Shown here one piece after another: positions 47,287 to 57,767 of a DNA stretch of 64,000 bases. Both the position numbers and the translations under genes were made by a program. Source of the stretch: Mycobacterium sp. 852002-40037_SCH5390672 (GTDB lineage Bacteria > Actinomycetota > Actinomycetes > Mycobacteriales > Mycobacteriaceae); contig NZ_LZTA01000038.1 in assembly GCF_001665875.1 (NCBI RefSeq), positions 302,720 to 366,719 on the forward strand, written 5' to 3'. Numbering within the stretch: the stretch's first letter is position 1; every line of letters starts with the position of its first letter. The notes beneath the pieces were generated by a model. That model saw nothing but the letters and a program-made list of their open reading frames with translations. It ran no database searches and was not told the origin of the DNA.

Positions 47287-48651
47287 CTACCGGTGCGCGG
47301 ACACCGGCCGGCGCACGTACATGGCCCAGGTCAACACCGCAAAGGCTATGTAGCACACCAAGAAGATCCACAATGCCGGTGTCTCGGTGCGGGCGCTGAG
47401 GTAGGACTGACGCAGCACGATGGCGATCGCGAAGCCGCCGAACGCGCCCACCGAGTCGGCGAATCCGACCATCGCTCCTCCGACGTGCTTCGACCACTGT
47501 TTGCGGTCGTCGTCGCTGAGGTCCAGTGAGCGGCTTCGGGCCTCGAAGACCGACGGGATCATCTTGTAGATCGATCCATTGCCGGCCCCGGCCAAGACAA
47601 ACAAGAAGACGAAGCCAACGGCGTAAAAGACGATCGCGGTGGTGGTGAACCGGCCACCATTGCTGTCAGATAGGGTGCTGCCCCAAACCAGCAGCGCAGC
47701 AGCGCAAATCATGCCACCGAAGACAGCCAGGGTGACGCGGCTGCCGCCGATGCGGTCGGCCAGCTTGCCGCCGTAGATGCGGGATAGCGATCCGAGCAGC
47801 GGCCCAATAAAAGCGATCTGGGCGGCGTGTAGCGAGGCCTGCGCCGAGCTTTGTCCGGCACCGGTGAACTTCATGTGGAGGACCTGGCTGAGCGCAAACG
47901 AGAACCCGATGAAGGAACCGAAGGTGCCCACGTAAAGCAGCGACAGCAACCAGGTGTGGCTCTGGCGCAGCATGGTTCGCATGGCTGCGAAGTCGACTCG
48001 GTAGTCCTTGATGTTGTCCATGAAGAAGAAGGCGCCGATGGCGGTGACCGTCAACAACAGCATGTAGGTCCCAGATACCCAGTAGGGCTGGCGGTGGCCG
48101 GCGAGGGCGATCACCAGCAGGCCGAACAACTGGATCACTGGCACTCCGATGTTGGCGCCGGCGGCGTTGAGCCCTAACGCCCAGCCTTTGAGCCGTTGCG
48201 GGTAGAAGGCGTTGATGTTGGTCATCGAGGCCGAGAAATTGCCGCCGGCAGTTCCGGTCAGCGCCGCACACAGGAGGTAGGGCCACAGCGGGAGGCCAGG
48301 GTTGGCCAGCAGCCAGATCGTGCCGGCGGCGGGGATCAGCAGCACCAGCGTGATGGCCACCGTGAACTTGCGCCCCCCGAAGATGCCGATTCCGACGGTG
48401 TAGGGAATGCGTATCAGCGCACCGACCAGTGTGTTGACGGCGACTAACAGAAATTTGTCGCTTGCGGTAAAGCCGTACACGGATTCCGGCATGAACAGCA
48501 CTAGGACCGACCAGAATGTCCAGACCCCGAAGGCGACGTGATCGGTCGCGATTGACCAGACCATATTGCGCCGGGCGACGGTGTTGTTGCCCTCGTCCCA
48601 GGCTGTCGTGTCTTCTGGGTTCCAGTCCAAAATGTCATGCGAGTGGGCCAT
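47287..48651 (-). CDS. NarK3-type nitrate/nitrite transporter
   Basis: 454 residues from ATG 48651. N-terminal 'HDILDWNPEDTTAWDEGNNT' is the conserved cytoplasmic lead of mycobacterial NarK3-like proteins; twelve transmembrane helices follow, with the NNP signatures 'GTAGGNFSASMTNINAFYPQ' and 'GAGNGSIYKMIP'. Moves nitrate or nitrite across the membrane. A second full copy lies at 61196-62623 and a deleted one at 58545-58810. Located next to a redox operon (50.5-52.9 kb). Confidence 0.93.
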   Translation of the reverse strand: MAHSHDILDWNPEDTTAWDEGNNTVARRNMVWSIATDHVAFGVWTFWSVLVLFMPESVYGFTASDKFLLVAVNTLVGALIRIPYTVGIGIFGGRKFTVAITLVLLIPAAGTIWLLANPGLPLWPYLLCAALTGTAGGNFSASMTNINAFYPQRLKGWALGLNAAGANIGVPVIQLFGLLVIALAGHRQPYWVSGTYMLLLTVTAIGAFFFMDNIKDYRVDFAAMRTMLRQSHTWLLSLLYVGTFGSFIGFSFALSQVLHMKFTGAGQSSAQASLHAAQIAFIGPLLGSLSRIYGGKLADRIGGSRVTLAVFGGMICAAALLVWGSTLSDSNGGRFTTTAIVFYAVGFVFLFVLAGAGNGSIYKMIPSVFEARSRSLDLSDDDRKQWSKHVGGAMVGFADSVGAFGGFAIAIVLRQSYLSARTETPALWIFLVCYIAFAVLTWAMYVRRPVSAHR

Positions 48652-49165
48652 GCGTGGCCGGGTGCCCAAGAATCACCCTGACAAACAGTTGCCGTGGGAA
48701 AGTTTCGTTAGTGGTCTCGCTTCCCTGGAACCTCCCACATCACGCGACTGAGCTCTTTAGCCCGCCATCTTTTTGGGAACCCATGAACGCCATCACGATT
48801 CGATGTCGTCGGCAGCGGACGCGGAGGTATCTATGGTGACCACACCTCGGTTCTGGAAGAACTCGTAACCGTGGCGGCGGCGTCGCTGGACTTTAATCGT
48901 GGTCCGGTGCCAAATGGATGGCTGCTGACGGGATTGCTTCAGGGGCGCAGGGGTATCCGGCCACCGATGACTGTTCCCGCGATACCGTCTTGTCCATCGC
49001 TCAGCCGTGCCTGGGCGGCGGACGATCATTACATTTACCGTTGTCGCGCTCCGTCGCTCCCATGGAAGTCATATTCTTCGAACGTTCCGTGGTGTTCACG
49101 GCAAAGCCTAAGTCAGGGCATGGCAATGGGATACGCAGGTAAATCGTGAAAGGCGTCGGTGCGTC
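48652..49165. other. Intergenic region between narK-like and TDT-type genes
   Basis: No gene supported. Short overlapping frames only. Confidence 0.4.
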
Positions 49166-50176
49166 GTGGCCATCCGGCTGAGCGAGGGCAAGTTGTCGCC
49201 GGATGTGTTCGCGGCGGTCATGGCGACGGGGATTTTGTCGACTGCTGCTCGCGATCACGGTTACTCAGGGCTCAGTTGTGGACTCATTCTTCTTGCCGCA
49301 CTTGGTTTGGTGATTCTTGTGGTTCTCACGTTCATCCTGGGTGCCGCCAAGCACCGGATCCTGCCGTGGGGCATGAGGGATCCCGAAGTAACGTTGCCGC
49401 TGTTCACATTTGTCGCCGGCTGCGCGATGTTGGGCAACCGGCTGTCGTCGGTGAGCCCGCTGGTGCTTCCGACGGTGGGCGCGATTGCAGGCGTGGCCTG
49501 GCTGTGTCTGGCGCTGTTCAGTGCGCGCAATCTGTCTGGCCGCCACTTGGTGGCGCTGCGCGATCAAGTCCATGGCGCGTGGCTGCTCTCGAGTGTGGCC
49601 GCTTCGGGATTGACGATCATCGCCGCCAAATTGGCGAACAACACCAGTCGCCGGGAGTGGCTTATCGTCGCCGTCGCGATATGGGTGGTGGCCTTGGCTC
49701 TCTATCTCGTGATGACAGCACTGATGGTGTGGCGTGCGGTTGCCGAGCGACTCGACCGCGATGGATTCGAACCCGACACATGGATCCTGATGGGTTCACT
49801 GGCCATCGCCGTCGTGGCGGGCCACCATATCCACCAGCAGCTCCGAGATGGCCTGGCTACCATCGTGTTAGCGATCATGGTGACCGCTTGGGGCGTGGCA
49901 ACCTTGTGGATACCTCCGTTGATCTTCTTCGTATTGCATCGGGTCGAAAAGCGGCCAAGGCTGTTGCGATTCACCGGTGCGTGGTGGACGCTGGTATTCC
50001 CGTTAGGCATGTACTCGGCGGCCACCAGCATCATGGCTTCCGAGATCCAGGTGCCGGCGCTGCAAACCGTTGCGCTGGTTTTCTTCTGGGACGCGCTGGC
50101 GGTGTGGTGCGTTGTGGTCGTCGCCGGGTTACTGAATATTCCGCGCGCCGCCAGCGCCGTCACGACGGGCCAATAG
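49166..50176 (+). CDS. TDT/SLAC1-TehA family membrane protein
   Basis: 336 residues, GTG start. Ten hydrophobic helices with 'SPDVFAAVMATGILSTAARD' at the N-terminus, 'WIPPLIFFVLHRV' and 'WWTLVFPLGMYSAATSIMAS' near the C-terminus, the pattern of tellurite-resistance/dicarboxylate transporters and SLAC1 anion channels. Nearby nitrate transporters make an anion substrate such as nitrite or nitrate attractive, but this is inference. Confidence 0.85.
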   Translation: MAIRLSEGKLSPDVFAAVMATGILSTAARDHGYSGLSCGLILLAALGLVILVVLTFILGAAKHRILPWGMRDPEVTLPLFTFVAGCAMLGNRLSSVSPLVLPTVGAIAGVAWLCLALFSARNLSGRHLVALRDQVHGAWLLSSVAASGLTIIAAKLANNTSRREWLIVAVAIWVVALALYLVMTALMVWRAVAERLDRDGFEPDTWILMGSLAIAVVAGHHIHQQLRDGLATIVLAIMVTAWGVATLWIPPLIFFVLHRVEKRPRLLRFTGAWWTLVFPLGMYSAATSIMASEIQVPALQTVALVFFWDALAVWCVVVVAGLLNIPRAASAVTTGQ

Positions 50177-50519
50177 CGATTGTTGCCCAATCACGTTGCG
50201 AAAAGGTGCCTTTGAGTTTTGTGCTCGTTGAGCTGGGCCAGTTATGAGTTCGGTAGCGCCATACCTCCTTGCCCGTGCCAGCGCGTGAGCACGGTTTGTT
50301 TCGCGGTCGCGGGCGGTCAAACCGCCGCAATTAGGGCCAACGGCTTCGAATGTCCCTCCAGGACATCAGTTTTCCCGGAACTGCCCTGGCTACTCTGGCA
50401 GTTTGCGTACTAAAACCTGATGAAAAGCTGACATCGGCCGGTTGTATCGTCTGCGCTCGGTATTCGAAGCGGCAGATCAACGAACGCAGGCGTTGGCTTC
50501 GTCGGTGAGGGACTTCCTG
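50177..50519. other. Intergenic region between convergent genes
   Basis: No gene or clear terminator recognised. Confidence 0.4.
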
Positions 50520-50852
50520 TTACGCGATTGAGGATCGAAGCGCAATAGCGGACGCGCGTTGTTCCTCCGAAAGGAAGTCCTTGCCGCACAATCTAATCCC
50601 CGTGCGGGGTTTGGGGCAATCGGGATTGCGGCAAGTCAGCGCCACCATATAGGCATCGGCGTCCTCATCCAGAAAAAGAAATCCCATGATCATCGCGGCG
50701 CCGACAGCGAAGTCGGTTGTGCCACAGGCCTCACAGTGCCCGCCTTTCGCGGCGATCTGTTCTTGCACCCGCTGACAGGCAGCAGAGTCCAGGCTGATCA
50801 GCTCGGGACGCATGCCCAGTTGTTCTGTTGTTGTTTCGTTCATGTCGGTCAT
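50520..50852 (-). CDS. Small cysteine-rich protein, probable zinc ribbon
   Basis: 110 residues from ATG 50852, preceded by GGAGA; the start lies 2 nt from the stop of the fusion protein gene. 'GGHCEACGTTDFAVG' (C-x2-C) and 'LTCRNPDCPKPRTGIRLCG' (C-x4-C plus one Cys) would bind one zinc or an Fe-S centre. The acidic centre is 'FLFLDEDADAYMVAL'. Family not recognised. Last gene of a three-gene operon with the molybdopterin fusion protein, so a role in its maturation or electron transfer is possible. Confidence 0.75.
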   Translation of the reverse strand: MTDMNETTTEQLGMRPELISLDSAACQRVQEQIAAKGGHCEACGTTDFAVGAAMIMGFLFLDEDADAYMVALTCRNPDCPKPRTGIRLCGKDFLSEEQRASAIALRSSIA

Positions 50853-50853
50853 C

Positions 50854-52344
50854 TCAGATCTCCACGTCCTTGTCGTAGAAGACGCGATCCTCGCGCCACC
50901 CCCCCGTGCCGAAGCCGATACCTGCGAAGTCCTCGACGAACTCAATCTGGTTGATCCACTTGGTCATCTTGAAACCGACCTGGGTCTCCACCCGTAACCG
51001 TAACGGCGCGCCGTGCTTAATCGGCAGCGGCACCCCGTTCATGTCATAGGCCAGCAACGTCTGGGGCTTATCGGCGAATTCCAGATCAATGACTTCGTAG
51101 AAATGGCCTCCGCCATGCGAGGCGGGTTCGTCGGTGCTGTTATCTTGCATGCTAAGAAAGCAAACGTATTTCGCCTGGGGTAGCGGCCGCACCAACTCCA
51201 CCAACCGACGCAGGTGCAGTCCTCTCCACTCGGCAATGCTGGTCCAGCCCTGGACGCAGTTGTGCATGACACGCTGTGTTTCCGGCTCGGCCAGCGACCG
51301 CAGCGCGGCCAAGTCCAAAATGACCGGATTCTCGACGAGGCCGCCGACCCGCAGTCGCCAGTCAACGAAATTGTGGACGGCCATCACCTTGTAATCGATG
51401 CTCGTCGGGGGCTTGCCGTTGACGCGGTGCTGCTCGGAAATCTTGCTTGCCGGATAGTCCTGCCGGGAGTTGAGGGGACGCAACAACATCAGCCGGGCAC
51501 CGGTGGTGACCGCACCGAGGATGCGCTGTACCGATCGAGGATTGCGGTGGCTCCAGCGTGTCGCCGCCCAATGGATGGCGATGATCGCCCCGATGATCAC
51601 GAAGGACAGCGCCGTCGCCCAGTAGAGGTTGTGGACCGATCCGAAGATCATCAAGGCAGTGAGCCTGCCCCAGCCCCAGAAAAAGATCATCGACAGGTGA
51701 ATCACAATGAAGACGAGGAAAGCGACGAGGCCAATGAAATGCAGGGTGCGAGCTTTCTGACGGCCGCCCCACATTTGCACGTACCAGGGGAACCGTGCCT
51801 CGATCGCGGGGGACTGGGCTGCGCCGGTCAGGATCTGGAACGGCGCGAGAAGAAAGACCACACCCGCGTAGGTCAATTTCTGGACGGCGTCCAGTGGCTG
51901 ACCGGGTAACACCGGTGGCAGATTGAACGTCAGATAGGTGACGACGTCGTTCCACGCTTGAGGGAAGATCGACCACGAATAGGGCCAGTAGCGGTGCCAC
52001 TGACCGGTCGCGAACAGCAGGATGTAGTACGACAGCCCCACCAGGATCCAGCCGATAACCGCGACGAAGTGCCAATGGCGGCCCATGCCCAGTTGTGCGT
52101 GGCCGGGCAGGGAAATGATCGGGTGGTAGTCCTCCTCTTCATCGAGGGTGTCATACAGCCTGTCGCGTGGCAGTTCTTTGCGGGTGAAACGCGCCCACTC
52201 GGTGCCCGGCTTGCTGTCGTCATGCCCGTACAGCTTGGGGTGGGTGGACAGGATCTCGATGCCGCTGCGGATGAGCAGCGTCAGAAAAAGCACGTTGAGC
52301 CAGTGGTCGATGCGCAACCACACCGGATAGTCGAGCGTTGTCAT
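50854..52344 (-). CDS. Fusion of cytochrome b561-type membrane domain and molybdopterin oxidoreductase domain
   Basis: 496 residues. The first 290 contain five or six helices with His residues ('LRIDHWLNVLFLTLL', 'GRHWHFVAVIGW', 'ARTLHFIGLVAFLVF', 'VIHLSMIFFWGWG') able to hold b-type hemes. The last 200 are a sulfite-oxidase/YedY-like domain; 'RVMHNCVQGWTSIAEWRG' provides the Cys ligand of the Mo cofactor and 'GGHFYEVIDLEFADKPQT' the substrate side. Electrons probably pass between quinone and a substrate such as an S- or N-oxide. Which face the Mo domain occupies is unclear; no Tat signal is present. Confidence 0.9.
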   Translation of the reverse strand: MTTLDYPVWLRIDHWLNVLFLTLLIRSGIEILSTHPKLYGHDDSKPGTEWARFTRKELPRDRLYDTLDEEEDYHPIISLPGHAQLGMGRHWHFVAVIGWILVGLSYYILLFATGQWHRYWPYSWSIFPQAWNDVVTYLTFNLPPVLPGQPLDAVQKLTYAGVVFLLAPFQILTGAAQSPAIEARFPWYVQMWGGRQKARTLHFIGLVAFLVFIVIHLSMIFFWGWGRLTALMIFGSVHNLYWATALSFVIIGAIIAIHWAATRWSHRNPRSVQRILGAVTTGARLMLLRPLNSRQDYPASKISEQHRVNGKPPTSIDYKVMAVHNFVDWRLRVGGLVENPVILDLAALRSLAEPETQRVMHNCVQGWTSIAEWRGLHLRRLVELVRPLPQAKYVCFLSMQDNSTDEPASHGGGHFYEVIDLEFADKPQTLLAYDMNGVPLPIKHGAPLRLRVETQVGFKMTKWINQIEFVEDFAGIGFGTGGWREDRVFYDKDVEI

Positions 52345-52357
52345 GCTGAAACCCCGT

Positions 52358-52858
52358 TCAGTCGCGCCAGTCCCGCTGCCGCGGGTGGGCCACGTTGATA
52401 CCGGACAGAATCGTCGCGTGCACCGCGATGAAGGCCCCGGCGAACGCCATCGCCAATGTTCCGGAGGCGAAGTCCCATCGACCGGTCAAGGCTTCCAGGC
52501 CGGGCCGCGTGAACCACCGGCTGACCAGATAGGTCGCCAGAAAGCCCAGACATACCAAGCTGCCGAGATACCAACCGGCCTGCGCAACAGCGGCTTTGCG
52601 ACCGAGCAACATGGCACCAGCTGCGATAACACAACCGGTGATGAGCACCGCTGAGTACACGGCGAAGTAACCGGGCAAACTGGGCTCGGTGGTGAAGACG
52701 TAGACATGCACCGCCACTAGGCCCGTGAGAACCGATTGCCCAATTGCGGTCACCGTGCGAGGCAGATTGAAAGCCAACCAGCCGTTCAGGGTGAGAGGCG
52801 GGGACGACAGAATACTTCGCCAGAGAGCCATCGTGCGGCGTGCGATGAGAACGACCAT
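52358..52858 (-). CDS. Four-helix membrane protein encoded with the molybdopterin fusion
   Basis: 166 residues from ATG 52858; ATG 52831 (MALWRSILSS) is an alternative. Four hydrophobic segments: 'TVTAIGQSVLTGLVAVHVYV', 'GYFAVYSAVLITGCVIAAGA', 'GWYLGSLVCLGFLATYLVSR' and 'TLAMAFAGAFIAVHATILSG'. 13 nt upstream of the fusion gene, so likely a membrane subunit of the same redox complex. No heme-ligand pair is obvious. Family not recognised. Confidence 0.75.
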   Translation of the reverse strand: MVVLIARRTMALWRSILSSPPLTLNGWLAFNLPRTVTAIGQSVLTGLVAVHVYVFTTEPSLPGYFAVYSAVLITGCVIAAGAMLLGRKAAVAQAGWYLGSLVCLGFLATYLVSRWFTRPGLEALTGRWDFASGTLAMAFAGAFIAVHATILSGINVAHPRQRDWRD

Positions 52859-53499
52859 GGGTGCGAAGTACCCGTGCTCAATGGCCGGAAACGGGCCCGT
52901 TCGCGGCAGCGGTTGCGACGGGCGCCAACAATGCCTGGATCGCGGCCGGAGGAAAAGCGCACGCCACAGGACAGAGGCTTGTTCACCACCGGCGTCTGTA
53001 CTACCGCGATGCGACCAACCTCGAATGCGTCAGTCAACGGCCCGAACTCACGATCTTTGTTGATGTAGGCGGGATCGAGATGCTCCGGCTGTACGAACGC
53101 TTAGGCATCGGATGCAGCGCCCCACGCCCCAAAAGTGGGGATGCCTCTCCTGTGCAGCCGGTGACGAGCACACCGAGAGAGTCGCGAGGCTTTCGAGCGC
53201 TGAGGCATGTATCGCCCGGCGGCGTCCATCCGACGAGCGCGGCCGTTCCGTCGAGTTGTTCGGCGTGACGTTTTCGGCCCAGTAGTGCTGGCGCCCAATG
53301 GCATTGGTATTTGCACCGCCGGCGAGTAATCCGGGTCCGGGTTAGCTGATGCCGCGTTGATTGGAGACGGTAGCCGTTCTGGCGTAAGTCGCTGGCAGCC
53401 AATTGACAGCGTTCTCCATGTATACGGCTAGAAACCCCAGGGAAATAACACGATTGAGGAGTTCAGCGATCGCCGAGGCCAGCCAGAGGGGAGTGCTAG
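52859..53499. other. Region without a supported gene before the PPE pair
   Basis: Several frames of 60-135 codons on both strands, none recognised. The right end carries AGAGGGGA, the ribosome site of the PPE gene. Confidence 0.4.
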
Positions 53500-54735
53500 A
53501 TGGATTTTGGGCTGTTGCCGCCCGAGATCAATTCAGGTCGCATGTATACCGGGCCCGGGCCCGGGCCCCTGCTGGCAGCCGCGGCAGCCTGGGATGAATT
53601 GGCCGTGCAATTGCACTCGAGCGCCGCGTCCTACACGTCGGTTATCTCCGGGCTAACGTCCGGATGGCAGGGGCCCTCGTCGGCCGCGATGGCAGCGGCG
53701 GCCGCCCCATATGCGGCGTGGATGAGCGCCACCGCTGTGCAGGTGGAACAGACCGCCCTGCAGGCCAAGGCGGCTGTCGCGGCATATGAGACCGCCTTCG
53801 CCGCAACGGTTCCCCCGCCGGTGATCGCGGCCAACCGCACACAGTTGATGGCACTGATTGCTACGAATTTCTTTGGGCAAAACACCCCGGCAATCATGAC
53901 CACTCAAGCCCACTACATTGAGATGTGGGCTCAAGACGCGGCCGCTATGTACGGCTACGCCGGTTCCTCGGCGATGGCATCGCAGCTGACACCATTCACC
54001 CCGGCGCCGCAGACCACGAACTCGGATGGAACTGCGAGTCAAGCCGCGGCGACCGCTCACGCGATCAGCATGGCGGCCGGTACCCAGACGCAGTCGCTGC
54101 CGCAACTGATGTCGGCGACGCCTCAGGCTTTGCAAAGCCTCGCCGCACCCATGGCGGCTGCAGATCCGCCCGCTGCTGCTGCTGCTCCACCGTCGCTTCT
54201 TTCGTCGCTTGACAGCTTCATCACGGGGCCGCTGTCGCCCGCATCATTGTTCACCATTCCCGGTGTTCCCTATCTCCTTGGCATACAGAGTTACCTGACG
54301 CCACAAGCCGCGGCGAACCTGACCAGGGCGTCTGAGAATTTCGCCAAAGCCCAGGCTAAGGCCGGACTCGTGACGGACGGGATTGCACCGCGCATGGTCA
54401 GCGCACCAATTTCAGCGGGAATGGGCCGCGCGGGCCTCGTCGGCGGAATGTCGGTGCCGCAAGGCTGGGCATCAGAAGCGCCGGCCATCAGAACGGTTGT
54501 CGCAACGTTGCCAGAGAGCAGTCTGAGCGCCGCTCCTGCCGCGCTCGCCGCCGACGGCCAGGGAAGCCTGGTCGGCAACATGGCTCTGTCCAGCCTTGCC
54601 GGCCGCGCCATGGTCGGCACCGGCGGTACCGCGGCCAGGTCCGCGGGCATGGGCGGGGCCACCGCGGTTAAAGAGGCCACCACGGCCAACATCTTCGTGA
54701 TACCCGAGGGCGTAATACCCGAGGCCGACGAATGA
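53500..54735 (+). CDS. PPE-SVP family protein
   Basis: 411 residues. PPE domain from '[20 protein letters not shown]' to about residue 175, with the WxG-like turn in '[16 protein letters not shown]' and '[13 protein letters not shown]'; the C-terminal '[17 protein letters not shown]' is the SVP motif. Exported through an ESX type VII system, usually together with a PE partner; none is adjacent. Strong AGAGGGGA ribosome site. A second PPE gene follows after 73 nt. Confidence 0.95.
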   Translation: MDFGLLPPEINSGRMYTGPGPGPLLAAAAAWDELAVQLHSSAASYTSVISGLTSGWQGPSSAAMAAAAAPYAAWMSATAVQVEQTALQAKAAVAAYETAFAATVPPPVIAANRTQLMALIATNFFGQNTPAIMTTQAHYIEMWAQDAAAMYGYAGSSAMASQLTPFTPAPQTTNSDGTASQAAATAHAISMAAGTQTQSLPQLMSATPQALQSLAAPMAAADPPAAAAAPPSLLSSLDSFITGPLSPASLFTIPGVPYLLGIQSYLTPQAAANLTRASENFAKAQAKAGLVTDGIAPRMVSAPISAGMGRAGLVGGMSVPQGWASEAPAIRTVVATLPESSLSAAPAALAADGQGSLVGNMALSSLAGRAMVGTGGTAARSAGMGGATAVKEATTANIFVIPEGVIPEADE

Positions 54736-54808
54736 ACACCGCCAGCGCGATACCACCGTTGCGGAGCGAAGCCACCGCCGCTCTCATGGCGAACCAGGAA
54801 GGCTAGCA

Positions 54809-56200
54809 ATGGATTACGGAGCGTTGCCTCCCGAGATCAACTCCGCCCGCATGTACACGGGTCCAGGATCGGCCTCGATGCTGGCCGCCAGTGCGGCATG
54901 GGATGGGCTGGCCACCGAATTGCGCTCGGCCGCTGCTTCTTATTCCTCGGTAATCTCGGGGCTGAGCACCGCATGGCTGGGTCCGTCATCGGCGAGCATG
55001 GCCGCCGCGGCCGCGCCGTACGCGGCCTGGCTCACCGCCACAGCAGCGCAAGCCGAGCAAACCGCAAACCAGGCCAGGGCGGCGGCCGCCGCCTACGAGG
55101 CCGCGTTTGCGGCCACCGTACCCCCGCCAGTGATCGAAGCGAACCGCGCCGACTTGGCGTCGCTGATCTCGACCAACGTCATCGGTCAGAACACCGCGGC
55201 GATCGCGGCCAACGAGGCTCGATACGCCGCCATGTGGGCTCAAGATTCCGCCGCGATGTACGGCTACGCCGGCCAATCCGCAGCCGCCTCGGCGGTGTCG
55301 CCGTTTGATCCGCCCGCGCAAAACACCAACCCGGCTGGTCCGGCGGGTCAAGCCGCCGCGGTTACCCAGACCGTCGGCAGCTCGGCTGGGACCAACACCC
55401 AGTCGACCCTGGCGCAGCTGACGTCCGCGACACCGAATGCGCTGCGAAGCCTGGCAGCTCCCGCCGCAGCGGCTCCAACGTCGCCGGCCTCGTCGTTGGC
55501 GAGTTTCCTCAGCAACCTGAACTCATCTTCGTTGGCGAAGATCGCCGGGAATGTGGAGCTCATACCGAAAGCGATCCTGCCGGCTAATGACGTCCTGATC
55601 ACCACCATCATGGGGCTGGTGATCGGGGCGCGGCATCTGGGCGACATGACGGTCGCCGTGAAGGCCGGGGCAGGTCTTGCGGCGGCGGGGCTTGGCTCAG
55701 CCGCGCCTGCCGTGGGATCAGCGGTATCGGCGAGTGTCGGCCAGGCCGGCTTCGTGGGAGGACTGGCGGTTCCGCCGAGTTGGGCCGTGGCAACCCCCGC
55801 AATCAGGACCGTCGCCGCGGTGCTGTCGGGCACCTCGGAGGACGCCATCGGGGCGGCCGCGGTAAGCCAGGGAAGTTTCTTCAGCGGAATGGCCGTGGCC
55901 GGTATGGCCGGCGGCGCGCTCGGTGCCGCGCTTCCTCGTGCCGTACCCGGTGCCGGCGGAAAGGGACGCAATACGTCGGCCGAAGACGGCACAAACCTCA
56001 AAGACAGCGATTCACCCGAGAACCTGCAACGCGTCGTGGCCGACATGGCGGAAAACCCCGATAGCGTCAAGCACTGGCACACCGATCCCGACCACCTCGA
56101 CGCCTTGCTGGCCGAACTGCGGAAAAAACCCGGCACCCACGCGGTACACGTTAAAAACGGCACACCCAAAATGGCGCTACCAAATCCACGGTCGATATAA
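54809..56200 (+). CDS. PPE-SVP family protein with hydrophilic C-terminal extension
   Basis: 463 residues. Canonical start '[20 protein letters not shown]', WxG turn '[16 protein letters not shown]', SVP-type motif '[17 protein letters not shown]'. After the usual end it continues for about 75 charged residues ('[20 protein letters not shown]', '[19 protein letters not shown]') that are not typical of PPE proteins and may be a small interaction domain. Tandem with the preceding PPE gene; cotranscription likely. Confidence 0.95.
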   Translation: MDYGALPPEINSARMYTGPGSASMLAASAAWDGLATELRSAAASYSSVISGLSTAWLGPSSASMAAAAAPYAAWLTATAAQAEQTANQARAAAAAYEAAFAATVPPPVIEANRADLASLISTNVIGQNTAAIAANEARYAAMWAQDSAAMYGYAGQSAAASAVSPFDPPAQNTNPAGPAGQAAAVTQTVGSSAGTNTQSTLAQLTSATPNALRSLAAPAAAAPTSPASSLASFLSNLNSSSLAKIAGNVELIPKAILPANDVLITTIMGLVIGARHLGDMTVAVKAGAGLAAAGLGSAAPAVGSAVSASVGQAGFVGGLAVPPSWAVATPAIRTVAAVLSGTSEDAIGAAAVSQGSFFSGMAVAGMAGGALGAALPRAVPGAGGKGRNTSAEDGTNLKDSDSPENLQRVVADMAENPDSVKHWHTDPDHLDALLAELRKKPGTHAVHVKNGTPKMALPNPRSI

Positions 56201-56225
56201 ATCGCGCAACCCCACGGAGAACCAG

Positions 56226-56279
56226 ATGTCCGTCGCCACAACCCCAACCGCAGATCTGGCCGCGGCGCTCGGCAATTAA
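56226..56279 (+). CDS. Possible 17-residue peptide downstream of the PPE pair
   Basis: ATG 56226, MSVATTPTADLAAALGN, with CGGAGA upstream, 25 nt after the PPE stop. The ribosome site and codon use are good, but such a short frame can arise by chance; it may also be the start of a lost gene. Confidence 0.25.
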   Translation: MSVATTPTADLAAALGN

Positions 56280-56913
56280 CCTAAGACGGCGCCGCGGGGC
56301 GCAGACCTGGTTGCCGGCGCGTTACCATCGAAATCGACTGCGCCGGAACCGATGAGGTGGTCGATTGCTCGGCCTCAGCGTATTGGCCAGCCGAATGACC
56401 TTATTTAACCGGTGAAGCTGCACAAGCATCCCAAGGCGTCTGACCGATCTACTAGACAGCGTCATGAGCTCTGCCCGCGGTAGGACGCTTCCCAGCCGAC
56501 AGGCACTTGCGTGCCTTCACCTTGGCGGAACCGTTAACAAACTCGAAGACAACTTGGAGTTCAACTCGTTTGGCCGATCGTGCCAGAACTGTTGGCACAG
56601 TGTGGAATTCGTCCTGTGCCAGAAAACGCGCTACAAGAATGCAAGACCACCTCGAGGCGGCACATCGGAGTATCCTAGTCGATCGCACGGGCCACTCGAA
56701 CTTCCCTGACGGCGACTAATTGGCTGGTCATCACCGGTATAGGGTGCACGGCCATTCCCATTGGATAACGCGCTGTCTCGTGGAGTCCCGAGGATCTGCC
56801 CCGAAATTGGCCTACTTCGGTACAGCAACAATCTTTTCATGATGAAGCGGTCGAGGGAAACTCGTTTGTCTTTAGCTCTGTATGGTGAGGTCACCACGCG
56901 GAAGGTGTACGAC
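56280..56913. other. Intergenic region with no recognised gene
   Basis: Frames up to 80 codons without family resemblance. The right end holds the TetR gene's ribosome site GAAGG. Confidence 0.4.
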
Positions 56914-57486
56914 ATGACGACCAGTAAGTCGCCGAGCGCACAGGAACGCCTGATGGCCACTGCGTATGACTTGTTCACTCGACGCGGAATCGCCGACGTT
57001 GGCGTCGACGAAATCGTGGCCAAGGCCGGTGTCGCGAAGGCGACCCTGTACAAGTACTTTCCCTCAAAGGAGGACCTTGTCTTGGCGTTCCTTGTTCAAC
57101 GCGAGGAACTATGGACCGACGAAGTGATCGATCGCCGTCCCGCAGAAAGCAGCGCGGACCCCGCACAGCAGTTGCTGGCAACGTTCGACGTGCTCGACGT
57201 GTGGTTTCGCGGGCGGCGCGATTACGAGGCGTGGTCGTTCGTCAAAATCCTGCTCGAAGTCGGCGATGAAGGGCGTGTCGGCGAGGCATGCGGCGCCCAG
57301 TTAGAGAAGATCCGGGCAATTTTTGCCCGCCGGGCGAAGAAGGCAGGATTACGCAACGTGCGCGCCTTCTCATGGGCCTTCAACAGCTTGATCAAGGGCA
57401 GCATTGTGTGTGCCGCCGAGGGTGATCGGGATGCGGCGAGACGAGTGAAGCCGATGGCAGCCTGGCTCATTGAGCAGCATCGGTAG
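56914..57486 (+). CDS. TetR-family transcriptional regulator
   Basis: 190 residues from ATG 56914, with GAAGG 8 nt upstream; a frame open to 56761 lacks a comparable site. HTH 'RRGIADVGVDEIVAKAGVAK' then 'ATLYKYFPSKEDLVLAFL' is a textbook TetR domain. The ligand domain includes 'GDEGRVGEACGAQLEKIRAI'. It is convergent with the DUF4396-type gene; target unknown. Confidence 0.92.
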   Translation: MTTSKSPSAQERLMATAYDLFTRRGIADVGVDEIVAKAGVAKATLYKYFPSKEDLVLAFLVQREELWTDEVIDRRPAESSADPAQQLLATFDVLDVWFRGRRDYEAWSFVKILLEVGDEGRVGEACGAQLEKIRAIFARRAKKAGLRNVRAFSWAFNSLIKGSIVCAAEGDRDAARRVKPMAAWLIEQHR

Positions 57487-57767
57487 TCTGTGCCGGTGCT
57501 GTCGTCGCCCGCCAACCTGCGCGAAGCGCGCGACCGGATCCGGTAATCGGACCCGGCGCCCGGCGTACCGCGCAGTCACGCTGCCGTTTTCCCATCGAAT
57601 GCGATTGCTCTCGGACTCACCGGTTACATCAGCGCGAGCAAGTGCGCCGGGCGTCGCGATCCCGATCATCGTCAACGACTGATTCTCTTGCAGTTCAGCT
57701 AGTTTGGCGCGATCGGGTCGTGCCCGCCGATGTTGTCGACCCCGAGAGCTAGACGAGTGCCGGTCCG

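Noticed and set aside
52861..53402. Frames of 110-135 codons on both strands before the PPE pair
   Set aside because: Mutually overlapping, no motifs, compositions typical of shadows.
57490..57546. 18-codon ORF MPVLSSPANLREARDRIR after the TetR gene
   Set aside because: Looks protein-like but has no ribosome site and no recognisable family; possibly the start of a lost gene.
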